Source: Bradyrhizobium sp. Arg816
GTDB taxonomy: Bacteria; Pseudomonadota; Alphaproteobacteria; Rhizobiales; Xanthobacteraceae
Reading direction: 5' to 3'
Assembly (NCBI RefSeq): GCF_029989365.1
Contig: NZ_JAPRAQ010000002.1
Span: forward strand, 680,996-744,995
Length of the DNA stretch: 64,000 bases
The notes beneath the pieces were generated by a model. It was given only the letters and a program-made list of their open reading frames with translations, was not told where the DNA came from and searched no databases. The position numbers were made by a program, and so were the translations under genes. Below, in pieces: positions 8,278-16,200 of the stretch. The number at the start of each line of letters is the position of its first letter. Positions within the stretch are counted from its first letter, which is position 1.

Positions 8278-8841
8278 ATGCTGAGTTTTGACGATTGCAA
8301 CGCCGCGCGCCTGCGCAGGGATCCCCGCTATGACGGCCGCTTCTTCACCGCGGTGAAGACCACGGGCATCTATTGCCGCCCGGTCTGTCCGGCCAAGCAG
8401 CCGCTGACGCGCAACGTCGTCTATTACCCGACGGCGGCCGCGGCCGAAGCCTCCGGCTTCCGGCCCTGCCTGCGCTGCCGCCCCGAAACCGCGCCGTTCT
8501 GCCCGGCCTGGAACGGCACGCGTTCGACGGTCGCGCGCGCGGTGAAGCTGATCAACGAGGGCGCGCTCGATGACGATTCGGTGGTGACGCTCGCGATGCG
8601 GCTCGGCATTTCCTCGCGTCACCTGGCGCGCTTGTTCGAGCGCCATGTCGGCGCGACGCCGCAGCAGCTTGCCAAGACGCTGCGCGTCCAGCGCGCAAAA
8701 CGCCTGCTCGATGCCGGCGAACACACCATGACCGACATCGCGTTTCACGCCGGCTTCGGCAGCCTGCGGAGATTCAACGCCGCGTTCGCCGAGCTCTACG
8801 GAAGATCGCCGTCCAGCCTGCGCTCATCGAAGCGTGCGTAG
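8278..8841 (+). CDS. AdaA-like methyl-phosphotriester-sensing AraC regulator
   Basis: This 187-residue protein joins an Ada zinc domain to an AraC helix-turn-helix. The four zinc Cys are C33, C37 (IYCRPVCPAK), C64 and C67 (FRPCLRCRPE), matching E. coli Ada C38, C42, C69 and C72; C33 would be the residue that accepts the methyl group. Two HTH motifs follow (TLAMRLGISSRHLARLFERH and MTDIAFHAGFGSLRRFNAAF). It ends there, without the O6-methylguanine methyltransferase domain of Ada or an AlkA glycosylase domain, as in B. subtilis AdaA. It is likely a repair protein and activator of an alkylation response, whose targets are not next to it. Confidence 0.88.
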   Translation: MLSFDDCNAARLRRDPRYDGRFFTAVKTTGIYCRPVCPAKQPLTRNVVYYPTAAAAEASGFRPCLRCRPETAPFCPAWNGTRSTVARAVKLINEGALDDDSVVTLAMRLGISSRHLARLFERHVGATPQQLAKTLRVQRAKRLLDAGEHTMTDIAFHAGFGSLRRFNAAFAELYGRSPSSLRSSKRA

Positions 8842-8866
8842 CTCGAATCGAGCTGCGCAAGTTCGC

Positions 8867-9013
8867 TCAGAAAAATCCGGGGCTGAGATCGAGCCCATAG
8901 GTCAGGCTCAGCACGAACACGAACAGCGCGGCGGCTGCGAACAATGCGAGATGCCTGAGAATAAACGCGCGCGGCGAAGTGGTGGCAATAACGGCTTTCT
9001 GCGCAACGGGCAT
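8867..9013 (-). CDS. Small single-pass membrane protein
   Basis: This 48-residue protein starts at the ATG at 9013 with GGAG six nt upstream. A basic, polar N-terminus (MPVAQKAVIATTSPRAF) leads into one hydrophobic helix (LRHLALFAAAALFVFVLSL) and a short tail ending PGFF. It looks like a genuine small inner-membrane protein, but its function is unknown. It is convergent with the AdaA-like gene, with 25 bp between stops. Confidence 0.6.
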   Translation of the reverse strand: MPVAQKAVIATTSPRAFILRHLALFAAAALFVFVLSLTYGLDLSPGFF

Positions 9014-9208
9014 GACGGCTCCATTATGAAAACGATTTTTGGCCGCCAATAAGCGGCGCCCGCATCAAGCGCCGCGATCTGCAAAGCAACTATTAAAGAG
9101 ATCACACTCGTCTTGAACGGCCGTACACAACCGGCGCGCGACGGCGATTTTTCTTGCCGCAACTTTCTCAACCCGCGCACGGCTGCGCCAGATCACGTCT
9201 CACCTCTC

Positions 9209-9243
9209 AAAAAAAGACCGCACTCCCGAAAGAGAGCGCGGTC
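9209..9243 (-). terminator. Intrinsic terminator
   Basis: On the minus strand a 10-bp stem (GACCGCGCTC with GAGTGCGGTC, one G-T pair) is followed directly by seven T. It lies about 55 bp after the stop of the gene at 9297. Confidence 0.85.
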
Positions 9244-9296
9244 CGTGCAGGCTCGGGAGGAGACGACTGCTTCGTGTTGTCTTCAGACGATTGAGA

Positions 9297-9551
9297 TCAG
9301 CGGGCCGTGCCCGTCGTGACGTCCGCGGTCTTGACCTTGCGCGGCGTCAGCACGCGGGCCTGGTGGACCGAGGCGACCGTGGTCGGCACGGTTGCCTGCT
9401 GCACGACATGCGCGGCACCAAGCACGCGCACCTGCAGGGGGGAGACCGGAAAACCGTTGGCCTCATAGGTCGGCAGTTCGGCGGCGAAAGCCGCGGTGCT
9501 GCCCGCGATCGTCAGGATGGCGGCGGCGATCGACAGAGTCTTCTTGTTCAT
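9297..9551 (-). CDS. Small secreted protein
   Basis: This 84-residue protein starts MNKKTLSIAAAILTIAG with a Sec signal peptide cut after AFA. The mature part is short and basic (ELPTYEANGFPVSPLQVRVLG, then AAHVVQQATVPTT). The start codon follows AGGAG by 8 nt. An intrinsic terminator lies downstream, so it is transcribed alone. The upstream region holds three copies of TGCATnGC spaced 20-22 bp apart (9602-9651), a possible operator array. It is of the small periplasmic type that is frequent and uncharacterised in Bradyrhizobium. Confidence 0.78.
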   Translation of the reverse strand: MNKKTLSIAAAILTIAGSTAAFAAELPTYEANGFPVSPLQVRVLGAAHVVQQATVPTTVASVHQARVLTPRKVKTADVTTGTAR

Positions 9552-9601
9552 TGGTGATGCTCCTGAGTGGAAGGTTCGGAGCACATTTAAGTGCAATTTG
9601 C

Positions 9602-9651
9602 TGCATTGCGACATGCACTGTTGCATCGCAACAACGTGCCCACTGCATGGC
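9602..9651. promoter_or_regulatory. Three helically phased TGCATnGC motifs
   Basis: TGCATTGC (9602), TGCATCGC (9622) and TGCATGGC (9644) are spaced 20 and 22 bp apart, about two helical turns, starting 51 bp upstream of the start codon at 9551. Regular spacing suggests cooperative binding of a regulator. No protein is known to me for this motif here. Confidence 0.4.
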
Positions 9652-9756
9652 AATATGTTTAATGCGCACAAGCGCTTGGTCGAAGCCCCGCCGGACGCGA
9701 CATGACACTTTTGTGAGCCGCGGTCAGCCGCCAAGCGCTGCCCGTGTCCCCGCAGC

Positions 9757-9927
9757 CTATTTCAACGCCGTTGCCAGCGATTGCAGCTTTGCGACGAGAT
9801 TGGTGCCGAGCGCATAGATGATCTCGATGATCGCCAGCGCGATACCGGCTGCAATCAGGCCGTATTCGATCGCGGTGGCGCCGGATTCATCGGCGGCAAA
9901 TTCGGTCAACAGGCATTTCAATTTCAC
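9757..9927 (-). CDS. Flp-family type IVb pilin
   Basis: This is a Flp/Fap pilin subunit of 56 residues. The signature DESGATAIEYGLIAAGIALA contains the prepilin cleavage region and the start of the hydrophobic spine, followed by IIEIIYALGTNLVAKLQ. Such pilins are processed by a TadV-type peptidase and assembled by the Tad machinery. I chose GTG at 9927 because GGAAGG then sits 9 nt upstream; the ATG at 9936 directly abuts that site with no spacing. No tad/cpa assembly genes lie in the window, so this copy is isolated. Confidence 0.85.
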   Translation of the reverse strand: MKLKCLLTEFAADESGATAIEYGLIAAGIALAIIEIIYALGTNLVAKLQSLATALK

Positions 9928-10228
9928 AACTCGCATCCTTCCAACTCTACCGCACGTTGCCGGCGCGGAAGAGATACCAAGCCGCAATCCAAGATTGAGT
10001 AAATTCAATCCCTTCAATTTGATGACAATGAATGGCTGCTGCTTTTCAGCCACTTGCCGCCCCTGAAACCGCAGGGAACTCGCGTTGCACCTCGGCAACA
10101 CCCGCCCGAAAAGCCCCGTTTCGCCCATTTGCGCCATTGCGCCGCCACACCATCCTCCGAACAATTGACGCGTCGCGTGCCTGACTATGCAAGATTGGTT
10201 CGAACAGAACCGTTTGGAGGCAGGGATC

Positions 10229-11551
10229 ATGAATGATCGGCGGTCTCTTCTGGTGGCGGTCTCGTGCCCCTCGGCCGTTCTCGCCGGCTGGCTGGTGCTC
10301 TCCCTGTCCGCCTCCGCTCCAGCCCTCATCGAGAAAAGCAGCGCCAATGCTGCCGCCGCGTCGCGCGCGAAAGATCTTGGCCGGCTCGAGCTCGCCGACG
10401 TCCCGCATGCTGCGGCCATCGAGGATGGCATCGCCCTGACCGCCGATATCGCGGCCACAGTCGCTGCGACACCGAATCCGGATCCGGCCCCCGAGGCCGC
10501 AACAGCCGAGATGCCCGCCGCCGTCATCAAGCTCGCCTCGGCCGATCCGGCGCTGATCTTGCCGGCGGAGGCACCGCCGGCGCTACAGATTTCACCTGAA
10601 CCCGCGCCCGTCCTCAGCGAGGCTGCACCGGCAGAAGCCGCACCGGCGCCGGAGCCCGTGGTCAAGCTCGCATCCGCCGATCCCACCGAGATTGTGCCGA
10701 CAGATGCGCTGTCGCCCGCGGCGATCGCGACCGGCCCAGAGCCTGCCGCGAGCAAGCCGTCGCCGCCGGCCGACACCGTCGCCGTGCTCGATGAGTGCTT
10801 TGTCATGGACGCCTGCATCGACCGCTATCTGTGGACGCTCTATCAGCGCACCGCGAAGGAGGATTCGATCAAGGTCGAGGACCGCCGCCCCGTCACCATC
10901 AAGCGCAGGGGCAAGATGATCACGGTGATGCGCAGCTTCACAAAGCTGGTCGATCAGGATTTTGGCTGGAAGGATCCGAAGGCGGCCGAGCGCGCCAGCA
11001 TGCCGATGATGGATTACGTCATCGGCGGCATGGACAAGAGCTTCAAGCGAAAGCTGTTTCGCATGATGCTCGCAGCCGAGGCCGCCGGCCTGTCGCCGGG
11101 AATCACCAGCGCGTTTCGCGACGACTACCGCCAGTCGATCGCGAGCGGCCTGAAGGCCGCCTCCGACCGCTCCTATCATGGCGGCAGCACCCGCGGTGGC
11201 TACGGCCATGGCATGGCGGCCGACATCGTCAGCACCCAGGGCAACAACCGCGCGCAGCGCTGGGTCTCGACCGAAATCCTGTGGAAGTGGGTTGACGCCA
11301 ACGGCAAGGCGTTCGGCATCGGCCGGCCCTATCTCGGCCGCGATCCGCCGCATGTCGGCCCGGTCGACGGCCAGGAATACCTCTCGAAGCGTGGCACGGG
11401 AGACCGCAAGGAAGCGGCCAACGTGAAGTCCAAGAAGGTGACGCGGGCCGCGGCCCACGCAAAGCTGCGAAAGACACACGCCGCGCGCGAGCAGAAGAGT
11501 TTGGCCAAGCCGCAGAAGTCGGCGCAATCGGCCGGCAAGCGCGCGACCTGA
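10229..11551 (+). CDS. Putative M15-like (D-Ala-D-Ala carboxypeptidase-fold) envelope protein
   Basis: The 440-residue protein has an N-terminal membrane or signal segment, a long Ala/Pro-rich linker with repeats of the type VIKLASADP (twice), then a globular domain from about residue 190. There SAFRDDYRQ, a His/Gly-rich stretch ending YGHGMAADIV, and PPHVGP resemble the SxHxxGxAxD and second His motifs of zinc peptidases of the M15/VanY group. The C-terminus is Lys-rich. The ATG at 10229 has GGAGG nine nt upstream. A perfect GGTTC-N5-GAACC inverted repeat covers 10197-10211, just before the start. It probably trims peptidoglycan peptides, but catalytic activity is inferred from motifs. Confidence 0.72.
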   Translation: MNDRRSLLVAVSCPSAVLAGWLVLSLSASAPALIEKSSANAAAASRAKDLGRLELADVPHAAAIEDGIALTADIAATVAATPNPDPAPEAATAEMPAAVIKLASADPALILPAEAPPALQISPEPAPVLSEAAPAEAAPAPEPVVKLASADPTEIVPTDALSPAAIATGPEPAASKPSPPADTVAVLDECFVMDACIDRYLWTLYQRTAKEDSIKVEDRRPVTIKRRGKMITVMRSFTKLVDQDFGWKDPKAAERASMPMMDYVIGGMDKSFKRKLFRMMLAAEAAGLSPGITSAFRDDYRQSIASGLKAASDRSYHGGSTRGGYGHGMAADIVSTQGNNRAQRWVSTEILWKWVDANGKAFGIGRPYLGRDPPHVGPVDGQEYLSKRGTGDRKEAANVKSKKVTRAAAHAKLRKTHAAREQKSLAKPQKSAQSAGKRAT

Positions 11552-11557
11552 CCCCTG

Positions 11558-12376
11558 TTACGGCTTCCGCCCGGGGATCGGCAGCGGTACGAGGCGCATC
11601 TCGGCGGTGCCTGCGTCTTGCGTGCGCACCAGCACCGCAAAGATGGTTTCGACCGCAAGCCGCACCGCCGCCTGCATCGCCTTGCCCTTGGCCAGATGCG
11701 CCGCAATCAGGCCGGTGAGCAGATCGCCGGTGCCTGAGGGGCGGATCGGCAACCGCGGCGTCGCAAAGCGCGACAGCTGGCCGTCGGCGCACAGGACCGT
11801 CTCCACCTGCCCTTCTGCCGTGTCAGCGAGCGTGCAGCCGGTAGCGACGACGTCGATGCGACGTTGCCCCGCCAATGCAGTGCATGCCGCGCGCAGGCTC
11901 TGCGTGTCCGCGATCGTGACGCCCGACAGCAGCTCGAGCTCGAACTGGTTAGGCGTGGTCAGGTTGGCGGCCGGCAGCAGCCGGTGCTGCACCACGTCCA
12001 GAATGCCGTCGGCGACATAGACACGGCCGTCATCGCCGATTACGGGATCGCAGAGATAGACGAGTTTCGAATTCCGCGTCAGCGCCCGCTCGACGAAATC
12101 GGCGATCACCTCCGCATTGCCGGGGGAGCCGAGATAACCGGTGACCAGCACCGCGGCCTCGTCGACAAGGTCGCGCTCCTCGACACCTTTCAGGAGATCG
12201 GCGACGAGCTCGGTCTCGAGCACCCGCCCGCGCAACGTCGGATAACGCGGATGGTTCGACAGCAGTGTCGTCGGCACCGCCGCGACGTTCACACCCTCCG
12301 CCTGCATGGCATAGGCGGCCGCGCTGTTGCCGACATGGCCGTGGACCACCTGGCTTTGAATGGAGATGACGAGCAT
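11558..12376 (-). CDS. pdxY: Pyridoxal kinase PdxY
   Basis: Pyridoxal kinase phosphorylates pyridoxal with ATP in the vitamin B6 salvage pathway in the cytoplasm. The 272-residue length fits the ribokinase-type PdxY family. The N-terminus MLVISIQSQVVHGHVGNSAA is near-canonical for substrate binding. The phosphate-binding and catalytic motif IRPSGTGDLLTGLIAAHLAK contains the catalytic Asp in GTGD. NQFELELLSG is also typical. The start at 12376 gives the conserved N-terminus. A REP-like repeat separates it from the upstream PaiB-like gene on the same strand. Confidence 0.93.
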   Translation of the reverse strand: MLVISIQSQVVHGHVGNSAAAYAMQAEGVNVAAVPTTLLSNHPRYPTLRGRVLETELVADLLKGVEERDLVDEAAVLVTGYLGSPGNAEVIADFVERALTRNSKLVYLCDPVIGDDGRVYVADGILDVVQHRLLPAANLTTPNQFELELLSGVTIADTQSLRAACTALAGQRRIDVVATGCTLADTAEGQVETVLCADGQLSRFATPRLPIRPSGTGDLLTGLIAAHLAKGKAMQAAVRLAVETIFAVLVRTQDAGTAEMRLVPLPIPGRKP

Positions 12377-12431
12377 GCAGAGGTCCGTAGGGTCAAATGC
12401 TGAGCGAAGCAAGCGTAGCAGGAACGGCTCG

Positions 12432-12515
12432 CGTAGCCCGGATGGAGCGAAGCCTAATCCGGGGTTCTCAGATCGCGGCATGAATCCCGGATTACGCTGC
12501 GCTCCATCCGGGCTG
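12432..12515. repeat. REP-like palindromic repeat, full copy
   Basis: Same two-arm element as at 57, with arms CGTAGCCCGGATGGAGCG and CGCTCCATCCGGGCT around a 40-nt centre. It lies between pdxY and the PaiB-like gene. Confidence 0.85.
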
Positions 12516-12520
12516 CAAGT

Positions 12521-13162
12521 TTAGAGCATCTCATACCCCAGCCCCGGCCGCAGCGCCTGCATCTTCCGCGCCAGCCGCCGGTGCCCCGTCTCCTCCGACC
12601 GCGCCAGCCGGTCAGCGACCGCGACATGGTCCGCATCGCTCTTGTGCTGATTGAGCTTGGCCTGTCCCTCGACCGTGTCGACCACGAGATCGACGACCCG
12701 GATCGCAGCCAGCATGCTCTCGCGCTTGCTTGGCTCCATCTGCGCGAGGTCCCAGGGCTGCTTCGGCAACCGCGCCTCGGACACCGCAAGCAGCGCATCG
12801 CCATGCCCGCGGTTCTCGTCCAGTTCGCGCAGATGCGCCACGCCCGACAGGTGCACGGCCTCGTAGAGCCAGGTCGAGACATTGTCGCGCGAAAAATACC
12901 AGTCGTTGGAGACGTAGGCGTCGTCGCCGGCAACGATCAGCAGGAAGCGCCGCGTGCCGTCCGCAAGGGCAACCAGCGGATTCTTGGCGGTGAAATGGAT
13001 CTGCACGAACACCTGCCCGTCGCGCTGGTCCAGCACGAACGGCACGTGCGAGGCGCGCGGACCGTGCTCGTCCGCCGCGACGATCATGCCGAAGCCGCGT
13101 TGCCCGGCAAATTCCAACGCACGCTGCTCCTCGATGCGAAACTGGGGGCGAAGCAGATGCAT
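12521..13162 (-). CDS. FMN-binding negative transcriptional regulator, PaiB family
   Basis: This 213-residue protein matches the PaiB family: start MHLLRPQFRIEEQRALEFAG, then GFGMIVAADEHGPRASHVPF and VQIHFTAKNPLVAL, a split-barrel flavin-binding fold. In B. subtilis PaiB represses sporulation and degradative enzyme genes, while related proteins simply bind FMN. WYFSRDNVSTWLYEAVHL is a further family landmark. The length is standard. Neighbour pdxY shares the strand and may be co-transcribed, linking two proteins that handle phosphorylated cofactors of the same split-barrel/kinase sphere, though this is only suggestive. Confidence 0.88.
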   Translation of the reverse strand: MHLLRPQFRIEEQRALEFAGQRGFGMIVAADEHGPRASHVPFVLDQRDGQVFVQIHFTAKNPLVALADGTRRFLLIVAGDDAYVSNDWYFSRDNVSTWLYEAVHLSGVAHLRELDENRGHGDALLAVSEARLPKQPWDLAQMEPSKRESMLAAIRVVDLVVDTVEGQAKLNQHKSDADHVAVADRLARSEETGHRRLARKMQALRPGLGYEML

Positions 13163-13258
13163 GGCGCGGCGCTCGATGGCTCGAATAGGGGACGGCGAGC
13201 GAAGGCTAACCCATGACCTGGCAAAATCTGAAGAATAATCGGCCCGCAAACGCAGATG

Positions 13259-13903
13259 TCAGGAATGATCTCCGCGTCGTGCAAGCTCTTCGAGATAGGC
13301 ACAGAACATGTCGGCCAGCCCATCGGCATGGCGCACGATCTCCGCCTCGCTGCGGGACGTCTCCGAGAACCGCTTGCCGATCTCGCTCAATGTCGTCTTG
13401 ATCAGCTCCCCGGCGAGTTCGCGCGACGCCTCGGGGGCCTCTGGCAGCGCCTCGCGCATGAAGATCGCGACGATGCCCTCGCCGGCTGCTCGCGCCTCCT
13501 GTGCCTCGGGCGCATCACGATAGAGCGGCGCGGCATCGCTGAGCGCGCTACGGATCGCGGCCTCCTCGCATTCAGAGCGAATGAAGGGGTGGACCAGCGC
13601 GCGCAGCCGCGCCGGCGGCGGCTTCGTCGGGTCCGCCAAAATGCCGCGCAGGAGCTCGCTTGTGCTCCGCCACTCATCGCTCTGGAGACGGAACAGGATC
13701 GCCGCCTTGTTCGGAAAATATTGGTACAGCGATCCGACGCTCACCCCGGCCCTCTCCGCCACCCGCGCGGTGGTGAATCGCTGCGCACCCTCCTTCGCCA
13801 AGACCTGAACAGCGGCGTCCAGAATAGCCGCGACCAGCTCGTTGGAGCGGGCCTGTTGCGGCTGTTTTCGTGAGGAAACTGAACGGCTTCGACGATCGGC
13901 CAT
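13259..13903 (-). CDS. TetR-family regulator
   Basis: This 214-residue protein has the TetR DNA-binding domain at residues 20-65 (ILDAAVQVLAKEGAQRFTTA, then RVAERAGVSVGSLYQYFPNK). The C-terminal helical domain (from about residue 80) would bind a ligand. It is divergent from the O-methyltransferase gene, with a 97-bp gap carrying a 9-6-9 inverted repeat (13929-13952), so it probably represses that gene and itself. The ATG at 13903 is the natural start. Confidence 0.9.
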   Translation of the reverse strand: MADRRSRSVSSRKQPQQARSNELVAAILDAAVQVLAKEGAQRFTTARVAERAGVSVGSLYQYFPNKAAILFRLQSDEWRSTSELLRGILADPTKPPPARLRALVHPFIRSECEEAAIRSALSDAAPLYRDAPEAQEARAAGEGIVAIFMREALPEAPEASRELAGELIKTTLSEIGKRFSETSRSEAEIVRHADGLADMFCAYLEELARRGDHS

Positions 13904-13928
13904 GGTGCGCTCGGGGTATGCGAATAGG

Positions 13929-13952
13929 AAATGCGACGAATTAGTCGTATTT
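13929..13952. promoter_or_regulatory. Probable TetR operator
   Basis: AAATGCGAC (13929-13937) and GTCGTATTT (13944-13952) form an inverted repeat with one mismatch and a 6-bp centre. It lies midway between the divergent TetR gene and the O-methyltransferase gene. Confidence 0.6.
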
Positions 13953-14000
13953 CAATTCACACGCAAGCACGCGTATTGCCGCGAACTCTGGAGACACCAA

Positions 14001-14666
14001 ATGAGTACCCCTACTATCACCTCGCTTGCGCCGTTGCTGGATCGCCTGTTCGACGAGGACGAAGCAGCACGCGGCGCAACGCGAGCCGCCTTCGCCCACC
14101 TGACCGACGCCGACCGCGCACGGTTGATGCGAAGCAAGACCGACTACCGCGATCTCTATTCACGCCTGAAGGACGCACCGCTCGCGGTCTCTCGCGAGAC
14201 CGGTCACCTGCTCTACATGCTGGCGCGCAGTTCGCGCGCCAAGGTGATCGTCGAATTCGGGACCTCGTTCGGCATCTCGACCCTGCACCTTGCCGCAGGC
14301 TTGCGCGACAATGGCGGCGGCCGCCTCATCACCAGTGAGTTCGAGCCGTCCAAGGCGGCGCGGGCGCGGGACAACCTCTCGGCCGGCGGACTGATCGATC
14401 TCGTCGAAATCCGCGAGGGCGATGCGCTGAAGACGCTCAGCGCCGATCTGCCCGACACGATCGACCTCGTGCTGCTCGACGGCGCCAAGGCTCTCTACCC
14501 GGAGATCCTCGATCTGGTCGAAGGCCATCTCAAGCCGGGCGCGATCATCGTCGCCGACAACGCCGACGACAGCCCCGACTATCTCGCGCGCGTACGCAGG
14601 CCCGCAAGCGGCTACATGTCCACGCCCTTCGCCGACGACGTCGAGCTTTCCGTGCGGATCAGCTAA
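14001..14666 (+). CDS. SAM-dependent O-methyltransferase (class I)
   Basis: This 221-residue protein resembles the metal-dependent caffeoyl-CoA/catechol O-methyltransferase group (MTF_3). It has the SAM-binding strand and loop VIVEFGTSFGISTLHLAAGL, the acidic adenosine-binding residue in ITSEFEPSKAARARDNL, and IDLVLLDGAKALYPEILDLV, which holds the Asp usually bound to metal. IIVADNADDS continues the fold. The ATG at 14001 follows GGAG. Control by the divergent TetR gene suggests induction by a small aromatic substrate or toxin. The acceptor substrate is unknown. Confidence 0.85.
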   Translation: MSTPTITSLAPLLDRLFDEDEAARGATRAAFAHLTDADRARLMRSKTDYRDLYSRLKDAPLAVSRETGHLLYMLARSSRAKVIVEFGTSFGISTLHLAAGLRDNGGGRLITSEFEPSKAARARDNLSAGGLIDLVEIREGDALKTLSADLPDTIDLVLLDGAKALYPEILDLVEGHLKPGAIIVADNADDSPDYLARVRRPASGYMSTPFADDVELSVRIS

Positions 14667-14848
14667 CGCTGCATAAAATCGACACTCTGAGCCGTCGTGC
14701 GATCTGTCGCGCGGCGGCTTCGTCTTCTCGGCGAAACAGCTAAAACTCCGGCAAGCCGCCGCCGACAGGCTCCGCCCTGTCGCAGGCTCGTCACTCACAC
14801 GTGATAATCCCACCCGCCAAAAGCCATGTTCCGCGTGCTAAACATACC

Positions 14849-14860
14849 TACCGCGCGGTA
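14849..14860. promoter_or_regulatory. Probable TetR operator, perfect 12-bp palindrome
   Basis: TACCGCGCGGTA is a perfect palindrome set in ATACC and ATCTT flanks. It lies 28 bp upstream of the SMR exporter gene, whose partner TetR gene follows in the same operon. The sequence is typical of TetR/AcrR-type operators. Confidence 0.6.
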
Positions 14861-14888
14861 TCTTTCGCGCGCCACATCTGAGCTCGCC

Positions 14889-15233
14889 ATGACCGCCGCC
14901 TTCAATGCCTACTCCGCGCTTGCCCTCGCCATCGTCTTCGAGGTGACCGCGTCCGCCTTCCTGCAGCAGTCCGCGCAGTTCACGCGGCCATGGCCGACGC
15001 TGGCCATGGTGCTGTTCTACGTCGCCTCCTTCTACGCGCTGTCGGTCGCGATCCGGGTCATTCCGCTCAGCATCGCCTATGCGATCTGGGGCGGCGTCGG
15101 CATCATCCTGACCGCCACCGTCTCCTTCGTGCTGTTCCGCCAGATGCTGGACGCCGCAGCCTTCGTCGGCATCGGACTGATCGTGTCAGGGGTCGTAGTC
15201 ATCAACCTGTTCTCGCAGACGACGGCGCATTGA
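14889..15233 (+). CDS. Small multidrug resistance (SMR) exporter
   Basis: This 114-residue protein has four transmembrane helices and belongs to the EmrE/SMR family, which exports cationic or guanidinium compounds in exchange for protons. The essential membrane Glu is E18 in ALAIVFEVTASAFLQQS, equivalent to EmrE E14. The conserved loop VIPLSIAYAIWGGVGIILTA is also present. The start at 14889 gives the standard family length. Its stop overlaps the start of the TetR gene (TGATG), so the two are translationally coupled and form a self-regulated efflux unit. Confidence 0.92.
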   Translation: MTAAFNAYSALALAIVFEVTASAFLQQSAQFTRPWPTLAMVLFYVASFYALSVAIRVIPLSIAYAIWGGVGIILTATVSFVLFRQMLDAAAFVGIGLIVSGVVVINLFSQTTAH

Positions 15234-15802
15234 TGCCGGCCAGCGCCTACACCCGCGCCAAGCAACCCGAGCAGGTCCGGCGCGCCCTGCTCGACCATGC
15301 CGCGGCGATCGCCATGGATCACGGCGTATCGGGGATCACGGTGCAGGCGGTGGCAGCGGCGGCCGGCGTCACTAAGGGCGGGCTGTTCCATCATTTCGGC
15401 AGCAAGCAGGCGCTGATCGAGGGCCTGTTCGCCGATCTCCTTGCCCGTGTCGATGCCGAGATCGACGCCGCGATCGAAGCAGACCCGAAGCCGCGCGGCA
15501 GCTTTACGCGGGCCTATGTCAATGCGGTCTTCACCGGCAAGGCCTTCGGCTTTGCGACGCCCTGGGCGACGCTGAGCATGGTCGTCGTCACAGATCCGTC
15601 CCTGCGCCGGCTCTGGAACGACTGGATGAAGGCGCGCCTGAAGCGCCATCGCACCAATGACGCAGCGCCCGAACTCCACGTCGTGCGCCTGGCCGCCGAC
15701 GGCGCCTGGCTGTCCTACATCACGACGGGACAGACGCGCATGGGCGCGGACTTGCGTGCCGTGCACGACCGCCTGATCGCACAGACCTATCGGCGCGGAT
15801 AG
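15233..15802 (+). CDS. TetR-family regulator of the SMR exporter
   Basis: This 189-residue TetR protein carries its HTH at residues 20-65 (AAIAMDHGVSGITVQAVAAA, then AGVTKGGLFHHFGSKQALIE). The C-terminal ligand domain has the TetR_C_31-like pattern ADGAWLSYITTG. Its ATG overlaps the stop of the SMR gene by one base. The palindrome at 14849-14860 upstream of the operon is its likely operator, making this a feedback circuit induced by an exported cation. Confidence 0.9.
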   Translation: MPASAYTRAKQPEQVRRALLDHAAAIAMDHGVSGITVQAVAAAAGVTKGGLFHHFGSKQALIEGLFADLLARVDAEIDAAIEADPKPRGSFTRAYVNAVFTGKAFGFATPWATLSMVVVTDPSLRRLWNDWMKARLKRHRTNDAAPELHVVRLAADGAWLSYITTGQTRMGADLRAVHDRLIAQTYRRG

Positions 15803-15814
15803 CCGGAACGACAG

Positions 15815-16189
15815 CTATTGGCTCTGTACTGCCTTGGGCGGACGCGGCGCGGATTTGGCCGGCTTTGCACCGGACGTTGCTCCGGACTTGCCCGCCGCGC
15901 GCGGCGGCGGTCCGTCGACGGACTCCAGGTACGCGGCGAGTGTCTTGGCGGAGTCGGCACTGGTCGCGTAATGGTCCTTCAGGAACCAGGTGAGCGTCAG
16001 GCTGAAGCGCCCTTTCGCCAACCCCCGCGGGCTGCGATGGCAGGTCGCACAGCCGTCCGCGAAAAGCTTTGCGGGCGCCTTGCCGGCATCGAGATTTTGC
16101 GCGGACGCGACCGTCACCGTCAGCGCCGCGGCGGCGAGAGTCAGCAAGGGCGCGATCACATCGCGCCCCGGTCGAAACAGCGAAATCAA
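15815..16189 (-). CDS. Periplasmic cytochrome c-like protein lacking a Met ligand
   Basis: This 124-residue protein has a signal peptide (about residues 1-31, ending ASAQ) and a single haem-binding motif CATCH at residues 47-51. The domain continues SPRGLAKGRFSLTLTWFLKD and HYATSADSAKTLAAYLESVD, then a Pro/Lys/Ala-rich tail. No Met occurs after the start codon, so the usual sixth ligand is absent; His in KDHY could serve instead. A TTG start at 16189 follows GGGGGA by 6 nt. No ATG gives a signal peptide. The partner enzyme is unknown. A dispersed hairpin repeat lies in its leader. Confidence 0.75.
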   Translation of the reverse strand: MISLFRPGRDVIAPLLTLAAAALTVTVASAQNLDAGKAPAKLFADGCATCHRSPRGLAKGRFSLTLTWFLKDHYATSADSAKTLAAYLESVDGPPPRAAGKSGATSGAKPAKSAPRPPKAVQSQ

Positions 16190-16200
16190 TGTCGTCCCCC

